64,000 bases of DNA from Schistosoma mansoni (taxonomy: Eukaryota > Platyhelminthes > Trematoda > Strigeidida > Schistosomatidae). The notes beneath the pieces were generated by a model. The model was not told where the DNA came from. It did not search any database and saw only the letters and a program-made list of their open reading frames with translations. A program made the position numbers and the translations under genes. Where the stretch lies: the NCBI RefSeq assembly GCF_000237925.1, contig NW_017385987.1, positions 1,054,001 to 1,118,000 on the forward strand, in the 5' to 3' direction. Shown here piece by piece: positions 27,398 through 40,838 of this stretch (position 1 is its first letter; each line of letters starts with the position of its first letter).

Positions 27398-27760
27398 AGT
27401 TGAATTCATGAGTCAACTGAAGCTAGACCACCATGGAAAACCTGGAAGCACTGGATGGCCGTTTCGTCCTATTGTGGGACTCAGCTGTGCGCATCCACTA
27501 TCCCGTCTCGCTAGGTCCGAACCCAGGACCTATCAATTCCACGCGCGAGCGCTTAACATCTAGACTACTGAACCGACTGGCATCCAAATGTGTTAATGTC
27601 TAACTTCAACCAATACACGAAATTAAGCAACCATCCACCATTGTCTTCAGTGAGTTACTATCTCACAACAGACGTGATTGAACTCCACTGGTCATTACTT
27701 CTCACTAGAACTCCAGGAAATACCTCTAGAAGCCAGTCACTAGTGAGCATATGATTATTA
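27398..27760 (-). repeat. Family B single long arm
   Basis: AGTTGAATTCATGAGTC...; the hammerhead has a 3-nt core deletion (CTGA joined to GTCC); then the T-arm/A-box complement, GTTAATGTCTAACTTC, and the interior region to about 27760. Confidence 0.85.
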
Positions 27761-29087
27761 TCATATACTATACTATATATTGTCATAAACTAGTATTTCT
27801 ACAGATTACCAAACAGATGAACCCATTTAATAAAACCCTTCCATCTCCTGTTCTAGATCAAATTGAATAATTTAGTTTCTTTTGTTGTTTATATCGGTAT
27901 GTTTTTTAAGTTGCTAAATCAGCGACAAGGAAAATTGTTCATCTACTATATTCCATCTCATAATAAATTATCATCGCCTTATACTAAGTTACTCATACAC
28001 TTAATAAATATTATAGGTTTACACGAGGAATAGAAACACTATTATATGATAATTGTATAAACTAAATTGTTCCATTAAATCCCATTATAAAAGTATTTTA
28101 TAGTTTCTTAATTCGTGAAATTGTTATACCATAGTCGCCTGAATAATGAGAGTATAGTTACAATTATTGCATTTCGTTTGTCTTCCCTCCTCACTTTAAT
28201 CCACCATCAATAATTATTAAACTAATTCTATTGTTTGTAATGATTATATCAGTAATTATACTCTCGTGTAATTTAAAATGTATTGCAATTATATCATTGT
28301 CGAATTGTCAACAAATAACTAACCAACTTGTTATTTAATTATTTTATCTCTGTAACAATTAAAAAGCACACGACAACAACAACAGAACATTGACAGATGT
28401 TCTTAAAACTGTCAGTTCAACGGTAAATAAACATTTTTATTTTCACATTTCTATTTCCATCATAATTAACCGTTACCGGTAATTATTAAACAGAAAAAAT
28501 AAGAATATTGTCTTAGCAACCAAAATATTTGATCAAAAATGAGATAAAGTAGAATCGATCATGGTGTTTGATCGAATTTTTATAATTTACTAACAATGAA
28601 TACGAATATACTAAACATATTTAGATTCATAAATTCATAAATGTGTCTTAATATTACTCTAGACTGATTATTTGTGAGATAATGTGAAAATACCTACATG
28701 GTTCGTCCTCAAGTCACGTGAACTGAACTATTAGAGATGTTTGTAAAACTTATTGTCAACTCTCAGGATATTTATATATCGTTGAAGGCTATTCATGGAA
28801 AAAATGCATTGAAGGAGACAGTAATCATAGAGAGAATCAAGGGTTGTGAAAAATGTAAACATAACCAGGACAGCATGAAAACCAATGTGTGTATTTCAAA
28901 ATGTGGTCTCCATCTCAAAAAAAATATTTGGATGAAAAATTGAATAGTAGTCTCGCCCCATTTTTTGGATCTTTCATCAACATATTAACCCAAGTGTGAG
29001 ATTGAACATAACTTTTATGTAAATAAGTTGGCTTCACTGACCTAAAATCAATTCGTTAATAAATACATAGATTTTGACAAGAAGTCA

Positions 29088-29520
29088 GAATTTTCAGAGT
29101 TAAATTCACGAGTAAATCTAAGTTAGACAACCACTGAAAGCCTGGAAGCACTAGATGACCGTTTCGTCCCATATAGGGCTCTTCAGCAGTGCTCGTTGAT
29201 GATCGCTAGTGACTAGCATTGAGAGTGAACTCTTGGTGTTCTAGTGATAAGCTGTGACCAGTGGAGTCAAATCTGTGTCAGGTATGAGATAATTATGCAC
29301 TTCAAACAATGGATAATGAGTTGCGCAAGATCGTGGGGCGACTGGAGTTAGACATTAACACCGTTGGATCTCGGCTCAGTGGTCTATAGACCGTGGGTGT
29401 GCACTGCTGGGGAGTCTCATGCTATGAAGAAGCGGTCGTCCAGTACTTCCAGGTTTTCAATGGTAATCTAGCTTAGATTGACTCGTGAATTTAACTTTGA
29501 AAATACTACAATCTCCACAA
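29088..29520 (+). repeat. Palindromic family B element, diverged subfamily
   Basis: Left arm TTAAATTCACGAGTAAATC...; right arm ...GATTGACTCGTGAATTTAA, then the tail AATCTCCACAAATCCCC. The interior has GTTAGACATTAACACCGTTG and a shortened A-box region; the T-arm is deleted. The minus-strand hammerhead (29148..29192) is kept, the plus one mutated. Confidence 0.8.
29148..29192 (-). ncRNA. Hammerhead ribozyme (family B subfamily)
   Basis: Minus strand: GCACTG, CTGAAGA (position 7 is A), stem II with one mismatch, GAAA, cleavage triplet ATC, TAGTGC (one G-U pair). Core positions are intact but the helices are weaker. The plus-strand partner near 29404-29449 reads CTGGGGA and should be inactive. 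Confidence 0.5.
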
Positions 29521-31889
29521 ATCCCCCAAATTGATAATAAAGTAAAAATACAAAAATGTCATAATAATCGTTTTAATTCATTATTAAGTATTCTATTGTT
29601 TAAACTTTATTTGAAAACCATCATTAATGTAGATCATGGTGGTATAAATTTCACTAGGTAACTACAAGAAGAATTATTGACATGTGGTTTAAATATAAAT
29701 AATAATTATATTTTTATATATAGTATTTTGTTACCTACAGTTCATCAATTCACTTGTTTAAACCAATACAACATTTCTAGTTAGATTATAACATGAGAAT
29801 AGTTGAAATATTTATTGTAATAGTAGTATATATAGTATTTGTATCATTTGCTCTATATTCCTCTATGTATATAAAATAACAAAATTCTTGATGTTTTAAA
29901 TATACGGGCTGTGTGGGTGTGTTTTGTTTGTTCCCAAACCAACTTCAACTTTCATAAACAACATTTCAATAATCATTGAAGCATGTTTATTTGCTTTTTT
30001 CCTCAAAAGAGTTTTGTTTTATTTGATCAGATAAAAAAGAATTACTCCGCCTTTTGTTTGTCTTTTGTCTAATGGATCAGTCGGTTGATGAAATGAAATG
30101 ATGATATCATTTTTTAAAAAGTGCTAAGTATGTATTTTGGGCTCCTTCAAGCTTAACGTTTAGTAGTTTGTGAAGATTTTCTTATACAGTTTTGTGAAGA
30201 TTATTTTACATAATTCATTTGATCTCATTTATAAAAAGTCATCTAACTTATTAACAATTATGTACACACTAGTGACCGACTTTGAAATGTATTTCTAAAA
30301 CTCATGGTACATAGCTGCAACCTGAAAAGTTAACCCAATCTGGAGACAATATTTTATTGATTTCATTAATCGGAGATTAGATGTATATATTGAGTAAAGT
30401 TGATAAATTTAGATTATTAAAGTTTTAATTTAGTGTTTTAAACGTGTTCTCTTTTCATAGGAGCCTAGATACGTTGAATATGATGGTGTATGCTATTAAA
30501 GTTACACTGATAATAGGTCGTTAAGTTGGACGAAACACTTGTATGACTCTTGTTAAGAAAGTGATCACATACTTGATTGGACAGAGAATTTCATAGATGC
30601 TTCAGAAACGAATACCATACTGTGATAGTTTTCATCGATCATTGGGTTAATTATATCAATAATTTTAGTCATTTCATTCCCTTAGGAGTGAATTTATGAA
30701 ACAGATAGCCTACAAATGATGATTGGTCTGAGTTCTACAGTAATATATGCTGACTCAGTTATTAGTGAAAGCAGTAATCATTTCACTGAAATTTTAGAAT
30801 TAATAAATTGCAGTCCGTAATATCGGCAACGGAAAAATATAATCCACTACAAATAAATCCACCACCATTGAAGAAGGTATTGGCTATCTTGACTCTGAAA
30901 TGTAGTAGATAATGAGTTGTCGTTTAGAGCACAAGGCACTACTTTCGAAACTCAGTATGAATCTTAATACTGTCATGGAAGTGCATCCGGTTAATGAGTC
31001 CTAAACAAGATAAAATGCGCTTTCTGGATCCCTCTGTTAATTATAATCCAAATTTACTGAAATTTGTGACTATATTAAGACTATTTGCTTAGGACCCACA
31101 AATGATAATAGATATTGATCAGTTGCAGTCCTTACTATTAACATTGGAAAAGTGAGAACTCTTACAAAGAATTTAATAGATGATGTTAGTGAACAAATAT
31201 AGTGCATTTAAAAAAGATACTGAAATTTCCTCGATCTTTTAATTTTTATCAGCTTTCCTTCAAAATTTCGCGTATTTATTTTATGTATTTCGTAATATGA
31301 CCTAACGAATGTATTATCAAATATATGATGAGATTAGTTACTCTGTGATATATGTATACTGACAAACTGGAAATAAATACCCTAACACATGTAGTTGTAA
31401 ATCACTCCTTGATACCAGCAGTCCAAAAGGTACTCAACAACAAAGCTGGGATAATTAAACCTTAAAAACTTAACTCAAGTTTTCAAGTCTTTTCTTGACA
31501 TCTCTCAAGTAAGACGATCCTTCCACTCGACAACCAATCTAGCAATCTAATACCTTTGTGTGAAACCAAACATATTATTACTCATACCTATTATAGTCTT
31601 CTTCTTGATTGTTCTTCTGTTAGGTTAGTTTTCGTCTTCTGTATGCTACGTTTAGAATAACCTGGCGTCAGTATATCTGTCGGTTCTGTTACGCGAAGTT
31701 TTCTTCGTAAATATATTTCCATAATAAAAACGAAATAAAACTAAAGTACTCTGTGAGGAACAAATGTATTCACATTTGTAACTTAACACCGACAAAAGAG
31801 TAAACTGGTTTTATTTGTCTTTTTTTAATCGTCTAAAGACACAGCTGATGACTGAAAATGACACTGACAAATCTTGTACTTCATATTAC
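29521..31889. other. AT-rich intergenic, possible old repeats
   Basis: 30880-31130 and 31330-31740 are less AT-rich, and the first contains relics resembling family A (GAGTCCTAAACAAGATAAAATG; TTGCAGTCC). Too diverged to place. Confidence 0.35.
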
Positions 31890-31990
31890 CAGTTGATCTT
31901 AATTAGACAACCATAGAAAACCAGCTAGCACTAGATAGCTATTCAGTTCTAATACGGGACTCAAGGTTGCATAGCCCCCCTCCAACTTGG
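31890..31990 (-). repeat. Eroded family B copy
   Basis: GTTGATCTTAATTAGACAACC...AGCACTAGATAGC...ACGGGACTC follows the family B order with many changes. Confidence 0.45.
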
Positions 31991-32919
31991 GTCAAAGTCA
32001 AGACATTGGGGACTTATGATGAGGGCGGAAGTAACATTGTACATTCCATATTATGTCTTGGAAACATTTGATTTAGATTTGCCATCAGCATTACAATGTT
32101 CTGTCTTAATCAAAGTCACATATGAGGTAAGCTATTTTTCAAGAATGACACTTTTAATCCATTAAACATAAAAGATTTTGTATTATTATTATTATCATCA
32201 TAGTTATTATTATTATACCTAGTACTAACTGGAGGACTTGTTTGATTAATCTATGAAGTGACTTCATATCAGGCGATACTAAGTATTATATTTGTTCCCT
32301 TAATAACTCTCTAATGAGATTAATATGTCTAAGATTCAGACAGTACGAATCTATGGAAATACTTTACATGCATTCTTAAAGGCTCGAAAATTTATCTTAC
32401 TGTCTTAATTACTTATTAACTATGGACAATTTATTGTCTCTAACTAAAAATGATAGAAAGATAAATAATTTATTTTTGTGCAAATACTTTATAACACAAC
32501 AGTTTATACTAGTTAATTTCTACATTTATCACATTATAAGTAATAACAATAATGATACTATCTTTAGTATGACATCAGGCAACAATTTTAAGAAAAGGAT
32601 CATTGTTTAGTGAAGTTATTTTCACTAGATACATCTATAAATATATGTAGACGAATATTATATAATCCGATTAACAGTGAGGATGAGACAACAATAAATT
32701 GGTTATTTCTCAGTTGTTAATCATTAAAAATAGCTCAATCCCACAGGAGATCATCTGTTGTCCAAATAGCTCACCGATTCGGATAATACAGGGTTGAATT
32801 TCATGAGGAGCTTCGGTTCGTCCACGATTATAAATATTTCTATCCAATATGCATTAAATATCAGAAAATCCAGGTTTATAGTTATTGATTTATCTCTTCC
32901 ATCAAATAGCTATTTAAAC

Positions 32920-33008
32920 TAACGGTCAACCTATAATTTGATCGATGGAGTATGATCAGTACCAAAAGCCAGACAAATATGACATTGATAACTAATGATC
33001 AGTTAATA
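32920..33008 (+). repeat. Family C 3' fragment
   Basis: TTTGATCGATGG...CCAGACAAATATGACATTGAT...AATGATCAGTTAAT matches the 3' part of the 6.8-kb family C copy. Confidence 0.4.
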
Positions 33009-34269
33009 AAATACCATATTTATGTATTCCAGTATTTAATGTTGATCGATTAAACTGACATTTTGAATATTGAACCATGTGATTCAACATACTGATGCGC
33101 TTTCATGGAAGTTATATTGTATTATAATTCGACACTAAAATAAACGACTTAGTTATCCAAGTAAGTTTTTTCTTATGTTTATTCAGTAAAATAATCAATA
33201 ATTCACTACATCTTTCTCCACTGATACGTTGTTAAAACAATCATCAAATGACCGGTCATTGTAAATTTTTATTTGCATTAAAAATTCAAGGGATCTATAT
33301 CTCATGTTCAATAAATAAATCCATTTTGATATCACATAAGTCAGTATATGAAGACAAATTATTTGATTGTAAAAGCGGAACTCGATGACTGTTTTGTTTA
33401 CCCTGAGGTAAACCGATAAGTTATGCAAGTATATATCACTTATTATAATAAGCACGATTTCACTAAATAAATATGTATGATATTGTTTATTATTTGTAAA
33501 ATACTAAGTAAATCTTTACTAATATCGATTCTTTACCCGTATTTATCACTAGTATTATTACTATCATTATTTAAGCCTTCAGTATTGAAATGATATATAC
33601 ATATAGTTACATTGAACATCTTACACCCGTATTACCTCATAAGTTGTCTTACCTTATACATGAAGAGAACGATCAAAGACAAAGTATAGATAGCTCATGG
33701 TCTTAACTTTATTAGGCCTTAGATTTTTGGTCGAATGTACAAATTAAAATTAACATTCAGTATAGATTTAAACAGATAAGAAAACAATAAGTATTTGTTT
33801 TGTAATAATTTAAGCCTCACTTGTAGTCATGAATTCCACATATATATGATATATTGCTACCTAGAGAAAGTGTCAAAATTTATATATTGACACGTAGTCA
33901 AAATAAAATCTATCAACTTTCTTCCCATTTTACCAATGAATGTTTTTCTTTGAATATACTAGTGAACTTGTTAGAGTTTTAAGTAATAGATCAGCTGAAA
34001 ACCAATGAACCAGTTAATCAAAAGATTTCTGAACCTACAGTAATCTAGAAGATGAAAATATATAGGTTTACCAAGTATCATTTCAACTGTTTGATTTCCC
34101 AGTTACAATAGCAGTGATACACAAAAACCCACTGATGATGTTTGTTAAAAACATATTTTCACCTAGAAACCTGAAAAAATCGACATATAAATAAGTAAAT
34201 TCAAAGTTGTTTAATTTTCCCACTAAGATTTCGGGCGGTCGTGAAGATCTTTGAATCCCTAATTTGCAT

Positions 34270-34605
34270 CACAGAGTACTGACTAAAATCTGTAGAGGCA
34301 ATTCCCAGAGTTATAGTTAGGAATCATGACCTGTAAAGTCCAAACAAATTTAGTAGTGATACAGGTTACAGTAGTGATAATGAACGGTAATTATGCAAGA
34401 TCGCAAAATAACTTAAGTTGGAAAAATATAAACGATTGGATGTTAATTCATTAGTCGGAAGGTTAAGGACTCCATGTAAGACCTGAATTTCCTAGGTTCG
34501 GTTCCCTCAAGGGTAGTAATTTTTAATTACTGAACAGTGTTATATCAAAGCGAAACCGCTCCCTAGTGTTTTCAGTTTTCCAATTGTTGTCCTACTACAG
34601 TCAGT
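34270..34605 (+). repeat. Eroded family B right arm
   Basis: TAATTATGCAAGATCGCAAAA, an A-box-like stretch, CCTAGGTTCGGTTCCCTC (B box) and TAGTGTTTTCAGTTTTCC occur in family B order. The hammerhead is not recognisable. Confidence 0.45.
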
Positions 34606-34619
34606 AGGTAAAAAGAACA

Positions 34620-34945
34620 GAGTGCGACCACTGCTGCATGGGACAGTCCATGGCGTGTAATCAACTGACGCAATTTGGTTGTCCTTTGGCTTGATGAGGA
34701 TCGGTAAACTATTTAATATACGGTGACCCCACTACCAAAGTGATTTGGCTGGGGCTCAGTGACATTTCACTTGAATTACAGATTCTTAGCAGATGATATA
34801 TAACCATAAACTTTTCTTAAAGATCGATTTAATTGATTCATACAATAAAGGACTTGTGACAAAGGTATAGTTCCCGTTGATGTGCTAATAACCAGACTCA
34901 AGGTCTCTTGGTAACGCTCTTCCTACTAATCATAATTGAATGTGG
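34620..34945 (+). repeat. Family D repeat, copy 1
   Basis: GGGACAGTCCATGGC...GTAAACT...CGGTGACC...GGGGCTCAGTGACATTTCACT resembles 36800..37080. The nature of the element is unknown; its 3' part (AAGGTCTCTTGGTAACGC) is tRNA-like. Confidence 0.35.
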
Positions 34946-35111
34946 TCTACTCTGATGATAACTCGCTTAAGTTTGATGTTTAGGGTGGCTGCGGTTAGCC
35001 AACAGGAAGCTTTTAGTCCAGATTTCGTACTATTTGGCACTTATCAGCAAATCGGATATATAGTCTTTAGGGAACTAATGAACTGTGGTGAATTCGAAGC
35101 TAGGTTATTCA

Positions 35112-35265
35112 GTGAGGCGAGAATCGGAAGCAGATATCAAAAGAATGAATAGCACCTGGGAACGAGTAGAAAAGAAAGCCCAGGACAGAGTAGGCTGGTG
35201 AATCCTGGTTGCCAGTCTGTGCTTCAAATGAGGTGATGAGCGTAAGTAAGTAAATAAACAAATAA
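35112..35265 (+). pseudogene. RTE-like 3' fragment
   Basis: Reads as the extreme C-terminus of the RTE ORF ([20 protein letters not shown], then stop) and ends with AGCG(TAAG)2TAAATAAA, the family's 3' tail. I found no clear duplication. Confidence 0.75.
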
Positions 35266-35765
35266 ATTTACCAGTCCAAGTGATTATCTGTGAGACAATT
35301 CGGACCTAATTAGATAGATAAATTAATAAATCGATCAGTATTCTTAAATACTTTGTGATTTTATCAAGCTTATTTAAAAGAAACCTAAAATAATGACACT
35401 ATAACATAATCAGTATTGCTCGACTTTTTTTTGTAAATGTTCAATAAGTAACTTATTTGTCCACCATGTCGTTATTCTCTTAGAATGTCTAGACAAAACA
35501 CAGGTATAAATAACTTGTTTATTAAATTCATTAACAATTTTTTACAATCTATCATTTACATTCCGATGATGTTCTTTCCTTATCATTAGTCTCGAACACA
35601 ACACATATAGGAGTTATTAACTCATTAAGGTAACATTATGCGTTGATGTTACTGAACAGTTTAAACTCATTAATTAATTGAAAAGAAAAATTCCAAAATC
35701 AAATGAAATTGAAATCGATAACATTTTTTTTTTAAAGTACGAAGTGGAAACAGTTCATTAGTTCA

Positions 35766-35783
35766 TGTGTGTGTGTGTGTGTG
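35766..35783. repeat. (GT)n microsatellite
   Basis: Nine TG units. Confidence 0.9.
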
Positions 35784-36130
35784 AATGTACAGACTACTTA
35801 CTTGTCAGCCAAATATCATTAATTGTATGTTAACATGTTTAAATAAACAAATATGAATATCACCATTAACATCAATCACTTGAATGCTAATGACATTTAC
35901 AATTAGAAATGTAAATCTTTGTTTCTTTCTGAGACAAGTTTAATTTATCAACAATATATCTATATCTATATATAGATACTTTTGAAATGAAAATATAAAA
36001 TAAATAAGAAATTGATGGAATATAATCACAAAAGTTAATAACAGTAAATCATTGTATTAGTCTCTATTCAGACAATATTTATTCAACACAGGTAAGTTGT
36101 TGTTAAGTTTCATTGAATGACCTTTATTGA

Positions 36131-36374
36131 AATTTAAATTCACTTGGTATTACTTGTTTGAATCTTCCCGTTGATGTTTAGGACTGCAACTGGTCAGTCT
36201 CTTATTAGCTATCAGAAATCAGTAGCTGAGTGGATAAAGCGATGGCGTTTGAAGCGAAAGGTACTGGGTTCGATTCCCAGAGTGAACATCAACTCTGAGA
36301 TGCAGGTGCATGCAGCTGACGAGTCCCAAATAGAACGAAACGCGCATCCACTGCTAGCCACTATCCATCTTTAC
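36131..36374 (+). repeat. Family A internally deleted element
   Basis: The left terminus (AATTCACTTGGTATTACTTG...TTTAGGACTGC) is fused to a plus-orientation tRNA-like part (TGAGTGGATAAAGCG; GGGTTCGATTCCC) and a hammerhead that has lost its cleavage strand (GCGCATCCACTGC). Confidence 0.8.
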
Positions 36375-36799
36375 TTTATTGAAATTGTTTAGATCTTTAC
36401 CCACATATATTTAACGCTGTCAAGAAGAACTTCATGACTACAATTCACCAGTTATGCCTAAGTTCACTGTAGATTTTAAACTTTACGGAACCTGTGGAGA
36501 TGCATTCCATTAATACTACAAGAAATCAACTGACTCTCTAGTTTATGTTATCCTTATTTTAGTTTTACACATATCGTCGATCACTAATATTGATACTGAG
36601 CGTACTCAAGTTATAAAGAAATGGTATGACAGTCTAGTTTACATCAATGTTACACCTTCGCGGTTAATACTTAACCCGGATTATCCTATCGTGGTCTCAT
36701 GTGCTGTGACTATAATTGTAACTGCATAGGACAAGCGTAATTTTATTAAGGAAATGTACTGTAGGAAAAGATTGGTTATATATAAAATAAAACTACTGT

Positions 36800-37080
36800 T
36801 ACATGGGCCAGTCCATGGCAGGACACTTATTAATGATTGGCAGTTATCCTTGACTTAGACGATGTTCAGTAAACTGTTCAGTACACAGTGATCCGCCGTC
36901 TGATGTAGAATCAGTTCATCTTGATGGATGATTTGATTAGGCCTGAGTGATATTTCACTGGTCCTAAACATTATACACCAAGGCTATATAATTTTAAGGC
37001 CTTATTCGTAGGTATTTTGCTTTCAGATCTGATAACATATCAATTCTAGGATACTTGTTTCAAATTAATACGGTCATGCA
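36800..37080 (+). repeat. Family D repeat, copy 2
   Basis: Shares GGG(A/C)CAGTCCATGGC, TCAGTAAACT, CAGTGATCC and GCCTGAGTGATATTTCACT with 34620..34945. No coding or tRNA domain is clear. Confidence 0.35.
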
Positions 37081-37849
37081 ATGGTAACACATCCTACTCA
37101 TAAACATGAATTACATATAAACCGATATTTGTAATGTCAATATTCGTCAGTTTTTTTATTTGCCATGAAATTTCTACTTCCTGTTTTTTGTACACATTAC
37201 TCTGCCATTCTAATAAATAAACTGTGGTATTTAACAAGAAATAAAGGCTTATCTTTTCAAAAGAATTACAAGAGTAAAATTATCAATCAATTTAACCTCA
37301 AGGTTTGAAAATGTACTTGCATAACTCTGTCCACTGAGTATAACATATCCCAGTTAGAAAGGGAAACCATAATGCATTTATTTATTATACTTAATCGACT
37401 GATGATGATTCTAACGTCTGCCTATATGCTAAACCACATTTCGCACTCTAAGTACAGCTTTCCATGAAACATTGGAAAAATATTTTATGGTTAAATAAAC
37501 ACTTTCTAATAGATGTTTAAGTTTGAAAAAAGTTGAACCAGATCATTGATTAGGTGATTAAAGATCCAGCTTATAAAACTTGTAGACAAAAATATACACA
37601 TACTGTCGAAAGACATAAGTAACCAAACACGATACACATGCAACTCAGTGATACCTACTACCTAACGTAAAGTAATATCATCATAAAAATCAAATTCTGT
37701 CTACTTAATACAAGGTTTATCAAGAGGATCACTTCGAAGCTATAACTCTCTGGATTTTTTACAAAACATGTAAGTTGTATTGTTCAGTTAATTGTAAATA
37801 TAATTTTTAGCTTGGCAAATTGGTGAAGAAAAAGGTCTTCGTAGTTTAC

Positions 37850-38088
37850 ATTACATCGATCTTAGTTAAAATCAGAAAGAATTGGATAGCTGTTTTATTC
37901 TAGCATGGGACTCATCAATCGTCCCCACTCATGATGTCATAGGATATCGAACACAGGACCTTCAGTCCTGTGGAGGAGTCTCATACTAAGATGCAACAGC
38001 TGTCTAGTGATTGCTGTTTTTTTATAACTAAGATCAATTCATGGTATAAACTATGAAAGCTCAACAATCTCCAAAAGCCCTTTACACA
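37850..38088 (+). repeat. Eroded palindromic family B element
   Basis: GATCTTAGTTAAAATC on the left pairs with TAACTAAGATCAATTC on the right, with GGGACTC/GAGTCTC and hammerhead-like relics between. The tail is CAATCTCCAAAAGCCC. Confidence 0.5.
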
Positions 38089-38616
38089 CACAAAATAGCC
38101 ATTTAAACAGCAGTTAACAATATGAAAGAAATAAATGGGCAATTTAATGCTTATAATATAACGTTAAGGATAATGAAGTTAATTTGTCTTCTTTTATTAT
38201 TACATTCTAAATGGAGTAATTATAGTAAGAAATAAATAACAGTAACAGCACAGTAGGATAATCAACTCAATTGTTGAAGGTTATCTATTGTTAAGTGGAT
38301 TTATGTGCGGATACAAAAAAAAGAACAGAAGAAGAAAGAGAATAGTCACCATGTTGACTGAGATTAAGGCAAACAAAATAATATAGTAATCCAACAATTT
38401 AAATCCCTATAATTTAAACTCTTGTATAATTCGGATTAAATAATTAATTGATTCATTTCTAAGTAAATTGAGAAAATCACTATATGCTTAAAAATGAATA
38501 GAATGTTATTTAATTTGAAAATATACAAAATTAAAATTGTTGCCTAGTTATTAAACAAATGTTTAAATATTTTGAATTACCTTATACATGTTCAAATATG
38601 ATTTAATTATTCAACA

Positions 38617-39071
38617 TTTGAAAGCGTGAGTCCCTTGAACCTAGACCACCACGGAAAACCTGGAATCACTGGACGGCCGCTTCGTCCTATTGTGGGACTC
38701 CTCACTGGTGCGCATCCACGACCTCGCCTCGTGACCAATGGAGTTCAAACCACGTTTGTTGTGAAATAGAAACGCACTGAAGACAATTGGTGAATGGTTT
38801 CTCAACTTCGTGGATTGGTTGGAGTTAGACATTAACACCAACGGTTGCCGACTCAATGGTCTATCGGTTAAGTGCTCTGGTGCGAGACTGGTAGGTCCTG
38901 GGTAGGAATCTCGTGGGGCGAGGTCATGGATGCGCACTACTGAAGAGTCCCACAATAGGACGAAACGGTCGTTCAGTGCTTCCAGGTTTTCCTTGGTTGT
39001 CTAGCTTCAATTGACTCACGCTTTCAACCATGGAAATACTAAATCTCCATAAAAACCCCTTCTGATAATAA
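38617..39071 (+). repeat. Palindromic family B element with about 9-bp TSD
   Basis: Left arm TTTGAAAGCGTGAGTCCC; a dead minus-strand hammerhead; interior with GTTAGACATTAACACC; tRNA-like A box (TGGTCTATCGGTTAAG) and a damaged B box (GGTAGGAATCTC); plus-strand hammerhead 38934..38979; right arm and tail CCCCTTCTGATAATAA. TATTCAACA flanks it at 38608-38616 and 39072-39080. Confidence 0.85.
38934..38979 (+). ncRNA. Weakened hammerhead ribozyme (family B)
   Basis: GCACTA, CTGAAGA, GTCC...GGAC, GAAA, cleavage triplet GTT, CAGTGC. The core is present, but an A-C mismatch abuts the cleavage site in stem I. The opposite arm (minus) has lost C3 and part of GAAA. Confidence 0.45.
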
Positions 39072-40371
39072 TATTCAACAATTTCTAACAAGAGTTTTTA
39101 GGTCATGTATTGTATAGATCCTTTCAGTTAATTGATCGTTATTTTATGTTATTGACAGGCGATAATGTTGAACATATACGAAACAGTCAGAGTGTAAAAT
39201 ACAATAGGTTTGTTATGATAAATAACTTCCTTATTGAATAGTTTCATAATCATTCAAAATTGATATTGACTATGTTAGTGTTGATGGACTATGCTAACCG
39301 AAATTTATTTTATCCTGTATCATCGCCAAATCACTTCCTAGTCGTCCGTCACCGCGATAATTCTCTTTCTCGTTATTTGTTATTGGGTTATTCAGTAAGA
39401 AGATATCTGGATACAATTATTGTTCAATTCTGTTGTATCGAGTGTATCCTTACGTCTGAACTATCGATTTATAATAATTTTAATATAAAATTTCTTAGAT
39501 ACAGTGGTTTATTATCTGTAAATTTAAATTATTTAGGATATTTCTACATGAATCACGAATATAATTAAGTATAAAGTTAGCGACAGAAAATCTTTGGAAT
39601 AGCCTCGATTGGTAAATTAAGTCATCTGTTATAATTAGCATAAATAAACTGAACAGAAGCTTGTATCACAGTAGAGTTTGAAAGATCAATCTTGTATGCT
39701 TTCCAAGAAAATCGATTCATCTATTTTGAAAGTATTACAGTTAGAAAAGTCATTATAATGTTAGACAGCTGTAAAAAATTAACAGAAGGCCATGAACCTT
39801 GATTTCATGCTGGTTGAAACTTACGATTAGGACATATCTGCAATCTCGAAAGGGGTGCTAACCGGAAAACTTGAACCTACTTCACTCATTATATTTTATA
39901 AAAAAAACATTTCCACTGATCCGTTTGGTAAAACATGATTGATAAAACATTATCAATATCAATCACTATTAAATTTCAGATCAGTATAGTTTTCATATGA
40001 ACATACAGTGAAGATGGAGAATTATTCTAAACCAGATAAAACTGTATAGTTGTTCTTGTGTTTGTTTGTAAAATCTGAATAGTACACGTACTGACGACCA
40101 CGCTAGGGATTTGATGAACCAGTAACATCCAATCAACTGAATTAAATTCTGTAGTTTGATATTTTGTAATTTTGGTCAATACTCAACATCATTAATTATA
40201 AAATGATAAATACTGAATATTCATCTCATTGAATAGTAAAATAAGTTCTAAGCATAAAAATATAGTGTCATATTAATGACAAGGTTTCTGATTTCTGACT
40301 ACAATTAACAAAAACAATAATCCTAAAATTTAATGGCAGTTGGTTACAGTTTTGTTCTTTTCGCCTTTTTT

Positions 40372-40386
40372 TCTCTCTCTCTCTCT
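40372..40386. repeat. (TC)n microsatellite
   Basis: About seven TC units within a pyrimidine-rich stretch. Confidence 0.85.
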
Positions 40387-40816
40387 TCGTCTCTGCCTCC
40401 TTCACGAATTTCAAACTTTCGCAACTCATTTTTTTCAGATACTAATTCATGAAATTTTAGCCAACTGATCGTTTAAATAAAAGCATTGTTTTAAAGTGTT
40501 TCATCTGATAATTCTCAAGTTGTCAAATATCATTGAATCTATGTTTGTATAAATACGATCATTAGTTGCTGAGTTTTTAAGATGAAAAAATAGTTGATAA
40601 CCAACAATCTGATCCATACTCAGATATTCATCCACACATAGAGATATAGATGAAGTTAAGATTAAATCTGTTTCTAATGTTATGAACAATTTATTGTGTA
40701 GGAAAACCCTGAAAATATCTGTGGTTTGGTTATTGCTAGTCATGTAACCGAGAGAGAATTTTAATTTCTTCCTGGAAAATAATTGTGGTTTATAACAAAA
40801 AAACAGATCAGAAACA

Positions 40817-40838
40817 TAGTAGTAGTAGTAGTAGTAGT
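40817..40838. repeat. (TAG)n microsatellite
   Basis: Seven TAG units. Confidence 0.9.

Noticed and set aside
28737-28943. 68-residue frame with Cys pairs (CEKCKHN)
   Set aside because: It looked briefly zinc-finger-like, but the spacing does not fit a finger and there is no context.
38641-38955. 104-residue minus frame
   Set aside because: Runs through a family B repeat; similar frames appear in every copy and reflect the repeat, not a protein gene.
39260-39568. 102-residue frame as a gene
   Set aside because: No domain, no splice signals or neighbouring exons, and AT-driven composition; a chance ORF of this size is expected.
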